The notes beneath the pieces were generated by a model that searched no databases, had not been told where the DNA came from, and saw only the letters and a list, made by a program, of their open reading frames with translations. 64,000 nucleotides of DNA. Source: Dryocola clanedunensis_A. Lineage in GTDB: Bacteria; Pseudomonadota; Gammaproteobacteria; Enterobacterales; Enterobacteriaceae. The stretch is taken from the NCBI GenBank assembly GCA_038405435.1, contig JBBYHZ010000007.1, one strand, 5' to 3'. The translations under genes were made by a program, and so were the position numbers. Below are positions 43,678 to 52,877 of the stretch, piece by piece; positions within the stretch are counted from its first letter, which is position 1, and every line of letters begins with the position of its first letter.

Positions 43678-45180
43678 TTATGCCCGCCAGAACACCCTTG
43701 AGAGCAAAATCAGCACCGGATAGATTTCCAGTCGCCCCAGCAGCATCGCCGAGCAAAGCAGATACTTCGCTCCGTCGCTGAGCGTGCCAAACCCCTGCGC
43801 CGTCTCGCCAAAGCCCAGCCCCATGTTATTGATACAGGCCGCGACGGAAGCATAAGAGGTGAGCAGGTCATAGCCCATCAGATTCAGCGCCCAGATAAAG
43901 AAAAACGTGCAGGCGGCGTAGAGGAAGAAGAAGCTGCCGACTGAACGCACAACCCGGTCGTTAATCAGCGCCCCGCCCACTTTAATGCTGTACAGCGCTC
44001 TTGGATGGGCCAGCTGGTGCAGCTCATGGCGGCTTTGCTTGAAGAGGATCAGCACGCGCAGCGCCTTAATCCCCCCGCACGTGGAGCCTACGCAGCCGCC
44101 GAAGAAGCTCGCGCTGAGCAGAAACACAATGGTATGCGACGGCCAGCGGGCATAATCTCCCGTAGAGAGGCCATTATCGGTAATCATTGAGCTGGTCAGG
44201 AAGAAGGCGTGGACGAAAGAGTCCGTCAGGCCGTACATCCCCGCGCGGTAGACTTCAAACGTAGTGATCAGCGCAACAATCGCCACGACCAGCAAAAAGA
44301 ACTTCAGCTCGGCGTTCTTACGAAATGGCTTCAGGCTCCACTTGCTCAGGGCGACAAAATAGAGGGTAAAGTTCACCGCCGACAACAGTGAAAATATGCC
44401 GGCCACCATCTCTATGGCGTTACTGTCAAAATAGCCGATGCTCTCGTTGCGGGTAGAAAAACCGCCCAGTGAAACCGTCGACAGCCCGTGGCAAAGTGCA
44501 TCAAACCACTGCATCCCCGCCGCGCGGAAGCTCACGGTACACAGCAGGCCAAGCAGCAGATAGGTGAACCAGAGGCTTTTTGAGGTATCCGCCAGGCGCG
44601 GCGTTAAGCGCTCTTCTTTAAACGGTCCGGGCATTTCCGACTGATAAAGCTTCATGCCGCCGATGCCCAGCAGCGGCAGCACGGCCACCGCCAGAACGAT
44701 AACGCCTAAGCCGCCAATGTAGTTGAGCTGCGCCCGGTAGTAGAGCATGGAGCGGGGAATATCGCTGACGTCGTTAAGCACCGTGGCGCCGGTCGTGGTT
44801 ATCCCCGACACGCCCTCAAACAGCGCGTCCGCAAACGGCATATGCACATCGGCATTCAGCCAGAAAGGCAGCGCGCTTATCAGGGAAAACAGCAGCCAGA
44901 ACAGCACAATGATAATAAAACCGTCGCGGGTTTTGAGCTGGATATTGCTGCGCCGGGTCATCGCCCAGCTGGCACCGCCGAGGGAGGCGAACACCACAAA
45001 AGTGGTCAAAAACGCAAACATGCTGCGCTCTTTGTTGACCAGCGCCACCAGCATCGGCGGCAGCATCGAGAGGCTGTACAATAACACCAAAAATCCACAC
45101 AGGTGGATAATGACAGTAAGCCGTGGCAAAACCAGTGTTTTCCGCCGATCCAATGCAAACCCCTTGACGCAACCGGTCAT
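43678..45180 (-). CDS. trkG: TrkG-type potassium transporter
   Basis: Inner-membrane K+ translocation subunit of the TrkH/TrkG family, up to 500 aa, working with TrkA. Four pore-loop repeats with filter sequences are visible: SGITTTGATV, TVSLGGFSTR, ITDNGLSTGD and NNMGLGFG. Several stretches (CGFLVLLYSLSMLPPM near the start, LGRLEIYPV near the end) match K-12 TrkG more closely than TrkH. The start is uncertain: ATG 45180 has a poorly spaced G-rich site, while TTG at 45153 has AAGGGG six bases upstream and gives 491 aa, nearer TrkG (485). Convergent with the peroxiredoxin. Confidence 0.88.
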   Translation of the reverse strand: MTGCVKGFALDRRKTLVLPRLTVIIHLCGFLVLLYSLSMLPPMLVALVNKERSMFAFLTTFVVFASLGGASWAMTRRSNIQLKTRDGFIIIVLFWLLFSLISALPFWLNADVHMPFADALFEGVSGITTTGATVLNDVSDIPRSMLYYRAQLNYIGGLGVIVLAVAVLPLLGIGGMKLYQSEMPGPFKEERLTPRLADTSKSLWFTYLLLGLLCTVSFRAAGMQWFDALCHGLSTVSLGGFSTRNESIGYFDSNAIEMVAGIFSLLSAVNFTLYFVALSKWSLKPFRKNAELKFFLLVVAIVALITTFEVYRAGMYGLTDSFVHAFFLTSSMITDNGLSTGDYARWPSHTIVFLLSASFFGGCVGSTCGGIKALRVLILFKQSRHELHQLAHPRALYSIKVGGALINDRVVRSVGSFFFLYAACTFFFIWALNLMGYDLLTSYASVAACINNMGLGFGETAQGFGTLSDGAKYLLCSAMLLGRLEIYPVLILLSRVFWRA

Positions 45181-45332
45181 AACCCCCGGTTTTGCCGGGA
45201 AAATGAGACAGACAGTAGAGTGAAGTGTACTTCACCCTATTTTTTATGGGGCGTAACTTTAACAAAACTACGAAACGGCGTCTTTTCTCATTCGGTCTGA
45301 TAAAAGGCTAAAACTGTTAATAATAAATACAG

Positions 45333-45363
45333 TCGGGCCGGAGGATTTAACACCTCCGGCCCC
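45333..45363 (-). terminator. Terminator after malZ
   Basis: Ten-base GC-rich stem GGGCCGGAGG / CCTCCGGCCC with an AT-rich loop, followed on the minus strand by GACTGTATTTATT. It lies about 45 bp past the malZ stop codon. Confidence 0.72.
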
Positions 45364-45404
45364 GAAAAGGATAAACAGCGCCGGGCAGCGTCTTCCTTTC
45401 GATC

Positions 45405-47222
45405 TTACAAACTGCGCCACACGGCGACAGAAACCGCTGGCAGCGACAGCTCACGCTGGGCCAGGGTCGCTTTGCCTTCAAGCTGCGACCAGGCTTTACC
45501 GCTGAGCAGCGGCGTCCATGGCAGTGTCACCTCACGCTGCCCGCCACGGTTGATGGCTACCAGCACCCGTTCGTTCTGATAAACGCGCGCGAAGACCACG
45601 ACGTCACCTTCGGCGTATACCACCTGGCACCCGCCCTGGCGCAGCGCCCGGCTCTGGCGGCGCAGCTTGCCTAATCGCTGATACAGCGCCAGCAGATCCA
45701 GGTCCTGCTCGCCCTTGCGCCAGGGGAAAGGCTTGCGGCAGAACGGATCGTTATGGCCGTCCAGCCCCACCTCATCGCCATAATAGACGCAGGGTACGCC
45801 CGGCCAGCAGTACAGCCAGACCACGGCCAGCGGCAGGCGGGCAACGTCTTTGCCAAGGATCGACTTAAAGCGCGCCGTGTCGTGGCTGTCGAGCTGGTTA
45901 AACATGCGCAGCTGCTGCTGGTGCGAGAGGCTGGCGCGATACTCGTCCATCCACGCCATGCAGGTTTGCGCATCGATATGCTGCGGATCGTAGGAGATAT
46001 CCGTGTTGGCAAGGAAGCCCCAGACCGGGAACGTAAATCCCCGGTAGTTCATCGCGGCGTCTTCCGCATCCGCCTGAAGCCACTGGCGCGCATCGCCGAA
46101 ATGTTCCCCGAGGATATAGGCGTCCGGCCTGGTTTCCTTCGCGGCTTTGGTGATGCCGGTGACGTGCAGCAGGTTGTTCTTCGCGCCGCCCTCCTCGCCC
46201 AGCATGTGCACCACGTCGAGCCGCCAGCCGTCCATGCCCCAGGGTTCACGCAGCCAGTGGCGCACCACGCTGTCCTCGCCCTGGTAAATTTCTTCTACCA
46301 GCGAATCCGAACGATAGTCGAGCTTCGGCAGGCTGGAATAGCCCAGCCAGTCCAGCGCGCGCCCCTCCTCAGAGAAGCTGTAGAAATCCCGCCACGGCGA
46401 GTGCGGGTTGTTACAGGCCCCGGCCTCATCAGCCTGATGACGATCAAACCACGGGTGCGTATCGCCGCTGTGGTTGAACACGCCGTCCAGCACCAGGCGC
46501 ATCCCCTGCTGCTGGGTGTTTTTGCGCAGCCGCAGTAAAGCACGATCGCCGCCGAACTGTGCGTCCACGTGGCGATAGTCCTGGGTGTCGTATTTATGCA
46601 CGCTCGGCGCGGTGAACACCGGGTTGAGGTACAGCGCCGTGACGCCGAGCTTTTTCAGGTACGGCAGCTTTTCGCTGATGCCGTCCAGATCGCCGCCGTA
46701 AAACGTCGATCCCCCCGCCTCGCCCGTCAGCGGCTCATCCCAGTCGCGCAGGATGATCTCCCGCTTCGCGGCGTGGTGATAGTAAATCTGGTCCTGCCCG
46801 GCCTGGCGCGGCTGGCTGCGGGCAAAGCGGTCCGGAAAGATCTGGTAGAACACCTGATCCTGCACCCACTGCGGCCCCTCATCCGGCGCGTCAAAAGCAA
46901 ATTGTTCAAGGCGGGCAGGCGGGATAAGACTGAAGCCCTGCGGCGTGAACCAGCGCTGGTGGTCAAGCCACAGCAGCTTGAAGCTGTAGCGGCGGCGCGG
47001 CTGGCCGCTGGTAAGATCGATAGCGCCGCTCCAGGCAACGACCCCTTCACAGGGCGCGTTTTTCTGCCGTGTCATGGTGACGGATGTCTCTTCGTTGTCT
47101 TTCTCACAGCGCAACACCACGCGCGACGGCTGCTCGTCTCCGGCGAGCCAGAGGGTGATATGCAGCTTGTCTTTGCGCGTCTGAACGAATGGGGCAACCG
47201 GAAGGTGCCAGGCATTCAACAT
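45405..47222 (-). CDS. malZ: Maltodextrin glucosidase MalZ
   Basis: Cytoplasmic GH13 alpha-glucosidase of 605 aa that removes glucose from the reducing end of maltodextrins. Family regions are present: DGVFNHSGD, GWRLDVVHML (nucleophile Asp), ILGEHFGD (acid/base Glu) and FNQLDSHDTARF. The start at 47222 gives MLNAWHLPVAPF as in E. coli; a longer in-frame start at 47294 is not conserved. In E. coli it belongs to the MalT regulon; a GGGGGAGG at 47305 upstream loosely resembles a MalT box. Confidence 0.96.
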   Translation of the reverse strand: MLNAWHLPVAPFVQTRKDKLHITLWLAGDEQPSRVVLRCEKDNEETSVTMTRQKNAPCEGVVAWSGAIDLTSGQPRRRYSFKLLWLDHQRWFTPQGFSLIPPARLEQFAFDAPDEGPQWVQDQVFYQIFPDRFARSQPRQAGQDQIYYHHAAKREIILRDWDEPLTGEAGGSTFYGGDLDGISEKLPYLKKLGVTALYLNPVFTAPSVHKYDTQDYRHVDAQFGGDRALLRLRKNTQQQGMRLVLDGVFNHSGDTHPWFDRHQADEAGACNNPHSPWRDFYSFSEEGRALDWLGYSSLPKLDYRSDSLVEEIYQGEDSVVRHWLREPWGMDGWRLDVVHMLGEEGGAKNNLLHVTGITKAAKETRPDAYILGEHFGDARQWLQADAEDAAMNYRGFTFPVWGFLANTDISYDPQHIDAQTCMAWMDEYRASLSHQQQLRMFNQLDSHDTARFKSILGKDVARLPLAVVWLYCWPGVPCVYYGDEVGLDGHNDPFCRKPFPWRKGEQDLDLLALYQRLGKLRRQSRALRQGGCQVVYAEGDVVVFARVYQNERVLVAINRGGQREVTLPWTPLLSGKAWSQLEGKATLAQRELSLPAVSVAVWRSL

Positions 47223-47344
47223 AGTAACTTCCCCGAGTCGTAAAATTGACGCCACCTTGCCACAGCCGCAGGCCGGGTCACTCCTCATTCTCATTTAATT
47301 TGGGGGAGGAAAGTGGGGGCGGAGAAGGTTAACGGTAGCCCGAA

Positions 47345-47373
47345 AACAAAAACCCCGCCAGAGCGGCGGGGTT
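47345..47373 (-). terminator. Terminator after proY
   Basis: Nine-base stem AACCCCGCC / GGCGGGGTT with a short loop and TTTTTGTTTT on the minus strand, directly past the proY stop codon. Confidence 0.9.
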
Positions 47374-47380
47374 GGGGGAA

Positions 47381-48754
47381 TTAGCTGTGCTCGGCAAGCG
47401 CCGCGGCGCGCCGCTGCTTAAAGATCCAGCCAATCAGCAGCAGCACAATCCAGCCGCAGCCTACGTATAGCGAAATGCGGGTATCCGGATGCCAGCCTAT
47501 CAGCGCGATGATAAACACCAGGAACACCAGCCCAACAACCGTGGTCGCCACGCCGCCCGGCACCGGGAACTTCAGCTCTTTGGCTTCTTCTTTCGACAGC
47601 CTGCGACGGAAGGCAATCTGCGACAGCAGGATCATAATCCACACCCACACGGTGGCGAAGGTCGCAAGTGAAGCAATCACCAGAAAGACGTTCTCCGGCA
47701 TGATGTAGTTGAGGTAGACCGCCAGCAACATGGCCAGGCTCATCACCAGCACGGTGACGTAAGGAATGCCGTTGCGGGAGGTTTTAGCGAACACCTTCGG
47801 TGCGCTGCCCTGCTCCGCCATGCCGTGCAGCATGCGGCCCACGCCGAACACGTCGCTGTTAATCGCCGAAAGAGAAGCGGTGATCACCACGAAGTTCAGA
47901 ATACCTGCCGCTATGGTAATGCCCATATGCTGGAAAGTGAGCACGAACGGGCTGCCGGAGGTGCCGACCTGGTTCCACGGGTAGATAGACATGATGACAA
48001 ACAGCGTGCCCACATAGAACACCAGAATACGCAGCGGGACGGAGTTGATAGCGCGCGGAATCGACTTCTGCGGATCTTTCGCTTCGCCCGCGGTAATACC
48101 GATGATTTCGATGCCGCCGTAGGCGAACATCACCATCTGCAGCGACATAATCATGCCTATCCATCCGTTGCTGAAGAAGCCGCCGTTGGTCCACAGGTTA
48201 TGGATCCCCGTCGCCTGGCCGCCGTTACCTATTCCCCACACGATAATACCGATACCGGCAGCAATCATAATGATGATGGTGGCAACCTTAAAGAACGAGA
48301 ACCAGAACTCCAGCTCGCCGAACACCTTCACGCTCATCAGGTTGATGGAGCAGATAATCAGCACTACGCTGAGCACCCAGACCCAGTGCGGCACGGCGGG
48401 GAACCAGACGCCCATATAGATGCCGAACGCGGTGACGTCCGCGATGGCGACAATCAGAATTTCAAAGCAGTAGGTCCAGCCGGTGATGTAGCCTGCCAGC
48501 GGCCCCAGGTTATCCTGGGCGTAACGGGAAAAGGAACTTGCAGCGGGATTATGAACGGACATTTCGCCCAGCGCGCGCATGATGATATACGCCGCCACGC
48601 CGCCGATAATATAGGCCAGCAGAACGCTCGGCCCCGCCATTTTAATCGCGTCAGCCGAACCGTAAAACAGCCCCGTACCAATCGCCGACCCCAACGCCAT
48701 AAAGCGTATGTGTCGGGTACTCAAGCCGCGCTTGAGCTTGTTCTTGTTTTCCAT
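47381..48754 (-). CDS. proY: Proline-specific permease ProY
   Basis: Amino-acid/polyamine/organocation (APC) family permease of 457 aa, same as E. coli ProY, with 12 expected membrane helices. The N-terminal GSAIGTGLFYGSADAI unwound-helix signature and the family segment EIIGITAGEAKDP are present. Its transport role is cryptic in E. coli, and a few proteins of this type may carry other amino acids. The start at 48754 gives MENKNKLKRGLSTRHIRF. Follows brnQ. Confidence 0.96.
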   Translation of the reverse strand: MENKNKLKRGLSTRHIRFMALGSAIGTGLFYGSADAIKMAGPSVLLAYIIGGVAAYIIMRALGEMSVHNPAASSFSRYAQDNLGPLAGYITGWTYCFEILIVAIADVTAFGIYMGVWFPAVPHWVWVLSVVLIICSINLMSVKVFGELEFWFSFFKVATIIIMIAAGIGIIVWGIGNGGQATGIHNLWTNGGFFSNGWIGMIMSLQMVMFAYGGIEIIGITAGEAKDPQKSIPRAINSVPLRILVFYVGTLFVIMSIYPWNQVGTSGSPFVLTFQHMGITIAAGILNFVVITASLSAINSDVFGVGRMLHGMAEQGSAPKVFAKTSRNGIPYVTVLVMSLAMLLAVYLNYIMPENVFLVIASLATFATVWVWIMILLSQIAFRRRLSKEEAKELKFPVPGGVATTVVGLVFLVFIIALIGWHPDTRISLYVGCGWIVLLLIGWIFKQRRAAALAEHS

Positions 48755-48778
48755 CGTCACAACCACTCTCAACAAATA

Positions 48779-48806
48779 AAAAACCACGGAGCGCAGCCCC
48801 GTGGTT
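48779..48806 (-). terminator. Terminator after brnQ
   Basis: Eight-base stem AACCACGG / CCGTGGTT with a GC-rich loop followed by TTTTTTATTT on the minus strand, 20 bp past brnQ. Confidence 0.92.
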
Positions 48807-48824
48807 AAACAACAAACAGTTTTC

Positions 48825-50147
48825 TTAGTGGGCGCTGGAGGTCATCTGCCGTCCTGCTGCCCGGTCCCAGACCACCGCGATAACAACCATCGCCACGGTC
48901 GGCAATACCCACGCCAGACCCTGGTCCGACAGCGGCAGACGCGCGGTCCACGCCGGGAGTATATCACTGATGGCCGAAGCCTTGATGCCGTCAATGATAC
49001 CAAACATTGTGCTGATGAGCATCGCCGGTGCGATAACCCGCGTCGAATTATGCCACCACGGACGGGTGAAGCTCAGCACTACCAGTGCGATACAAGGCGG
49101 ATAAATAGCGGTCAGCACTGGAATAGACACCTGAATCAGGTGGCTCAGGCCAAGGTTAGAAACCACCATAGAGAACAGGCCGAGGATAAACACCAGCGCA
49201 CGGTAAGAGAGCGGCAGGTACTGGCTGAAGAACTCTGCGCAGGCGCAGGTCAGGCCCACGGCGGTAACCATACAGGCGAGGAAAATCAGCGCCGCAAGGA
49301 AGAAGCTGCCTGCGCCACCGAAGGTGTGAGCCACGTAGGCGTGCAGAATAGCCGCGCCGTTGGCGTTCTGGTCGGCAACCAGCGTCGCGCTGTCGGAGCC
49401 CAGGCGGAACAGCGCCAGATAAATCAGCGTCAGGCCAACGCCGGCAATCAGACCCGCCCAGATGGTGTAGCGCGTCAGCAGACGGGATTCGGTCACGCCA
49501 CGGGAACGCGCGGCGTTAACAATCACGATACCAAACACCAGCGAGGCCAGGGTATCCATCGTCAGATAGCCGTTAACGAAGCCGTTGGAGAACGCGGCGC
49601 TCTGGTAGGCCGCTGTAGCGGTACTGATCCCGCCCGCAGGCCACAGCACGGCCCCCGCAGCCAGCACCAGCAGCGCAACGATTTTCACCGGTGCCAGCAC
49701 GTGCCCGACCGTATCCAGCAGCTTGCCGGGATAAAGAGAGATGCCGATGACCATCGCGAAATAAATCACGCTGTAGATAAACAGCGGCAGTTCACCGGCC
49801 CCGGTCAGCGGCGCGATACCCACCTCAAAAGAGACGGTCGCGGTGCGCGGCGTAGCAAACAGCGGGCCAACGGCCAGATAGCAGATGGTTGCCAGCAGAA
49901 CGCCAGCACGGCGGCCAATCGGCGAGCTTAAGCTGTCGATCCCCCCGCCCACGCGGGCAATAGCAACAATGGTCAGCACCGGCAGGCCCACGGCGGTCAC
50001 CAGGAAGCCAAACGACGCCATCCAGACGTGTTCACCGGCCTGTAAACCAACCATAGGAGGGAAGATAATGTTGCCTGCGCCAACGAACAGCGCAAAGGTC
50101 ATAAAGCCCAGAGCGATGATGTCGCGAGATTTTAATTGATGGGTCAT
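48825..50147 (-). CDS. brnQ: Branched-chain amino acid transporter BrnQ
   Basis: Sodium- or proton-coupled symporter for leucine, valine and isoleucine (LIV-II system), 440 aa with 12 membrane helices expected. Family segments FVGAGNIIFPPMVGLQAG and the NGFVNGYLTMDTLASLVFG region are present. The start at 50147 gives MTHQLKSRDIIALGFM; upstream in-frame codons are not conserved. In E. coli it is followed by proY as here. Confidence 0.96.
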   Translation of the reverse strand: MTHQLKSRDIIALGFMTFALFVGAGNIIFPPMVGLQAGEHVWMASFGFLVTAVGLPVLTIVAIARVGGGIDSLSSPIGRRAGVLLATICYLAVGPLFATPRTATVSFEVGIAPLTGAGELPLFIYSVIYFAMVIGISLYPGKLLDTVGHVLAPVKIVALLVLAAGAVLWPAGGISTATAAYQSAAFSNGFVNGYLTMDTLASLVFGIVIVNAARSRGVTESRLLTRYTIWAGLIAGVGLTLIYLALFRLGSDSATLVADQNANGAAILHAYVAHTFGGAGSFFLAALIFLACMVTAVGLTCACAEFFSQYLPLSYRALVFILGLFSMVVSNLGLSHLIQVSIPVLTAIYPPCIALVVLSFTRPWWHNSTRVIAPAMLISTMFGIIDGIKASAISDILPAWTARLPLSDQGLAWVLPTVAMVVIAVVWDRAAGRQMTSSAH

Positions 50148-50693
50148 AAGATAGTTGCAGCCTGTGGATGTGTGGTGTTGAAAGTATTCAAATTTTTTGC
50201 CGTCCATGATGGCAAAAAAGCGGTGTTAATCGGTATCGACAGCGGAAAATACTGATCCCGTACGGTGGCGAAGAATAGTTAGTCGAATTACCACGCAATT
50301 GCAGTCGTACTGCTAACACCGGGGCGCAATTAAATCGCTTATAGCGTTTGAAGACAAGAAGGGATCGGAAAAGTAGTTGGATATGCTTAAATTAGATGCA
50401 TAGGCAGTGAATAAATTCATTTAACGGAAAGTATCGTGGCGCATCATGCGGTCAAATAATCGCCAGATAACCGGAAGCGGTTAACGAAAGGCGTAAAAAT
50501 AGCCTGTAAGCGGCAGATGGAAAGGGAAGTTGACGGATTTGGTTAATATTTGTGCGCTATCGGTGGATGACGCTACCGCTTATCCACCCTACAAACACCC
50601 GCGTAGTTCCGATAAGCATTAACGCCATCCGACATTTCCACCCCGCACCCGTAGGTCGGATAAGCGCCAGCGCCATCCGACATTTCGGCATTT
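50148..50693. other. brnQ-phoR intergenic region (546 bp)
   Basis: Gap holding the brnQ promoter region on the right-hand strand side near 50150-50350, a run of AT-rich sequence and a REP cluster at 50561-50681. No RNA gene or open frame with conserved features was seen. Confidence 0.6.
50561..50681. repeat. REP cluster after phoR
   Basis: Three REP units: GGTGGATGACGCTACCGCTT onward (50562-50592), a degenerate inverted copy beginning GTAGTTCCGATAAGCATTAA (50603-50633) and a clear one beginning GTAGGTCGGATAAGCGCCAG (50651-50681). It ends 12 bp before the phoR stop codon and may protect the phoBR transcript. Confidence 0.85.
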
Positions 50694-51983
50694 CTACTCC
50701 GCCACAATCAGCCGTTCAGGCAGCACAAACGAAAAGCTCGTGCCGCGCCCTGGTTTACTTTCGATATCCAGGCGCGTGTCGTGGTGGCTAAGCGCATGTT
50801 TTACAATCGCCAGCCCTAACCCGCTGCCGCCCGTTTGCCTTGAGCGGGCTTTATCCACCCGGTAGAAACGCTCTGTAAGACGTGGGATATGCTCCGCTGA
50901 AATCCCCGGCCCGTTGTCCATTACGCTGAACTTCGCGCCGAGCGGAGTTTTCTCCCAGCAGACGATGATATGCGTGCCTTCCGGCGTATGGTTTACGGCG
51001 TTATAAACGAGGTTGGAAATCGCGCTGCGCAGCTGCTCCTCGTTGCCGAAGACCCGCAGCGCCGGGTCGATATCAAACTGCAAGGTCTGCCTCTGCTGGC
51101 TCAGCGTCTGGGCTTCCCGCTCGACTACCCGCAGCATCAGCGGCACGTCGATCTTCTCGTTAAGCGCCATTGCCGGAGCGGCCTCGATGCGTGAAAGCGT
51201 CAGCAGCTGCCTGACCAGCCCTTCCATGCGCGACGTCTGCTCCCGCATCGTGCTCAGCGCCTTATCCTTGAGCGGGCCTTCCAGCCCCTCGTCCTGCATC
51301 ATTTCCAGATAGCCCTGCAGAACGGTCAGCGGCGTGCGTAATTCATGACTGACGTTGGCAAAGAAGTTGCGGCGGGCGCCTTCCAGCTGGTGCATCTGCG
51401 TGACGTCCCGCGCCACCATCAGCCACTGCTCGTCGCTGTAGGGCATAACGCGAAACTCAAGATGACGCCCGTTGTTCAGAACCAGCGTCAGCGGGCGGGA
51501 GAACTCTTTATTAGCGAGATAGCGGGTAAACTCCGGGTAGCGCAGCAGGTTAAGGATGTTCTGACCGTTATCGTCCGGCCAGCGCAGCCCCAGCAGCTGC
51601 TGTGCCAGGCCGTTACACCAGAAAATCGTCCCCTCTTCCGTGGTCAGCACCACCGCATCGGGCAGCGATTCCGCTCCGCTGCGAAAGCGCTTAATCAGGT
51701 TTCCCAGCTCTTTGCGGCGCTTTTTATTGCGCAGCTGCATCTGATGCAAGCCATAGAGCAAAGGCTCCCAGCTGCCGCGGCCCGGCGGGGGCGTCATGCT
51801 GCGGTCGACCCACAGCCACCACGACAGGCGAAGTAAATTCCAGAAATGCCAGGCCAGCAGCGCGGTGACCGCCGCCAGCAAAAACCAGGGGAGATGGCCG
51901 AAGATCAGCCCGAGAATCGCCGCCGGTATGCAGCAGAGCAGCAGCTCCAGCACCAGCCTTTTCCATGACAACCGTTCCAGCAC
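50694..51983 (-). CDS. phoR: Phosphate regulon sensor kinase PhoR
   Basis: Membrane histidine kinase of 429 aa controlling PhoB in response to phosphate supply through PstSCAB-PhoU. Two helices near the N-terminus (14-55), a PAS domain (about 95-190), the H-box FFANVSHELRTPL with His213, and ATPase boxes NLVYNAVNHTPEG, DNGPGI and GGSGLGLAIVKH. It starts 21 bp after phoB and is two residues shorter than E. coli PhoR. Confidence 0.98.
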   Translation of the reverse strand: MLERLSWKRLVLELLLCCIPAAILGLIFGHLPWFLLAAVTALLAWHFWNLLRLSWWLWVDRSMTPPPGRGSWEPLLYGLHQMQLRNKKRRKELGNLIKRFRSGAESLPDAVVLTTEEGTIFWCNGLAQQLLGLRWPDDNGQNILNLLRYPEFTRYLANKEFSRPLTLVLNNGRHLEFRVMPYSDEQWLMVARDVTQMHQLEGARRNFFANVSHELRTPLTVLQGYLEMMQDEGLEGPLKDKALSTMREQTSRMEGLVRQLLTLSRIEAAPAMALNEKIDVPLMLRVVEREAQTLSQQRQTLQFDIDPALRVFGNEEQLRSAISNLVYNAVNHTPEGTHIIVCWEKTPLGAKFSVMDNGPGISAEHIPRLTERFYRVDKARSRQTGGSGLGLAIVKHALSHHDTRLDIESKPGRGTSFSFVLPERLIVAE

Positions 51984-52004
51984 GCGTCACACTCCTGAAG
52001 GAAA

Positions 52005-52694
52005 CTAAAAACGGGTCGAAAAACGATAGCCCGTACCGCGTACCGTTTGTACCATGCGGTCGTGTCCGGTCAATTCCAGCGCTTTACGTAAACGGCGGAT
52101 ATGCACATCAACCGTGCGATCTTCAACGTAAACATTGGTGCCCCAGACGTGGTTCAGCAGCTGTTCACGGCTGTAAACGCGCTCCGGGTGCGTCATAAAG
52201 AAATGCAGCAGTTTGAATTCGGTCGGCCCCATATCCAGCGGGTTTTCGCCCGTCATCACGCGATGTGAAGAGGGGTCGAGGCTTAGCCCCTGCATTTCAA
52301 TCACCTCTTCCACCGCCATGGGTGAAATACGGCGCATCACCGCTTTAATCCGGGCGACCAGCTCTTTCGGGGAGAACGGCTTGGTGATGTAATCATCTGC
52401 GCCCACCTCCAGCCCACGCACGCGGTCTTCTTCTTCACCGCGCGCGGTCAGCATCATGACGGGGATTTCGCGTGTTAAAGCCTCGCGCTTCAGATGTTTG
52501 ATAAACTGAATGCCAGAGCCGCCAGGCAGCATCCAGTCTAATAAAATGAGGTCCGGGAACGGCTCGATAAGCAGGTTCACCGCACTGTCATAATCTTCTG
52601 CTTCTACTGGCTGAAAACCGTTTTGTTCGAGCACGAAGCTCACCATCTCACGGATTGGAGCTTCATCTTCTACGACTAAAATACGCTTCGCCAT
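52005..52694 (-). CDS. phoB: Phosphate regulon response regulator PhoB
   Basis: Two-component regulator of 229 aa. The receiver domain has the phosphoacceptor Asp53 (LILLDWMLPG) and a C-terminal OmpR-type winged helix that binds Pho boxes. A Pho box lies upstream at 52741-52759, so the operon is autoregulated. Divergent from sbcDC, the usual arrangement. Confidence 0.99.
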   Translation of the reverse strand: MAKRILVVEDEAPIREMVSFVLEQNGFQPVEAEDYDSAVNLLIEPFPDLILLDWMLPGGSGIQFIKHLKREALTREIPVMMLTARGEEEDRVRGLEVGADDYITKPFSPKELVARIKAVMRRISPMAVEEVIEMQGLSLDPSSHRVMTGENPLDMGPTEFKLLHFFMTHPERVYSREQLLNHVWGTNVYVEDRTVDVHIRRLRKALELTGHDRMVQTVRGTGYRFSTRF

Positions 52695-52740
52695 GATTTG
52701 CCCTGTTTAAACAATGCCATTGCTAATTTGTGCGCCAGTA

Positions 52741-52759
52741 TGCGTCAGATTTATGACAG
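52741..52759 (-). promoter_or_regulatory. Pho box upstream of phoB
   Basis: On the minus strand CTGTCATAAATCTGACGCA, two CTGNCAT-like direct repeats 11 bases apart, the PhoB-binding pattern. It sits about 47-65 bp upstream of the phoB start codon, as in E. coli. Confidence 0.88.
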
Positions 52760-52877
52760 ATTTATGAAAAAAATGACCGCCGCATGACTCATTGCGAGGA
52801 ATTATGACACCCGCAAGTGCCCTTCGGGGCGACTGCCTTTATAATCCCCCCACGCTTTTTTTGCCACGGGACGGGTT

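Noticed and set aside
43678..45180. Prophage remnant around the trkG-type gene
   Set aside because: No integrase, phage structural gene, tRNA or duplicated attachment sequence was seen within several kb; flanking genes are in conserved order.
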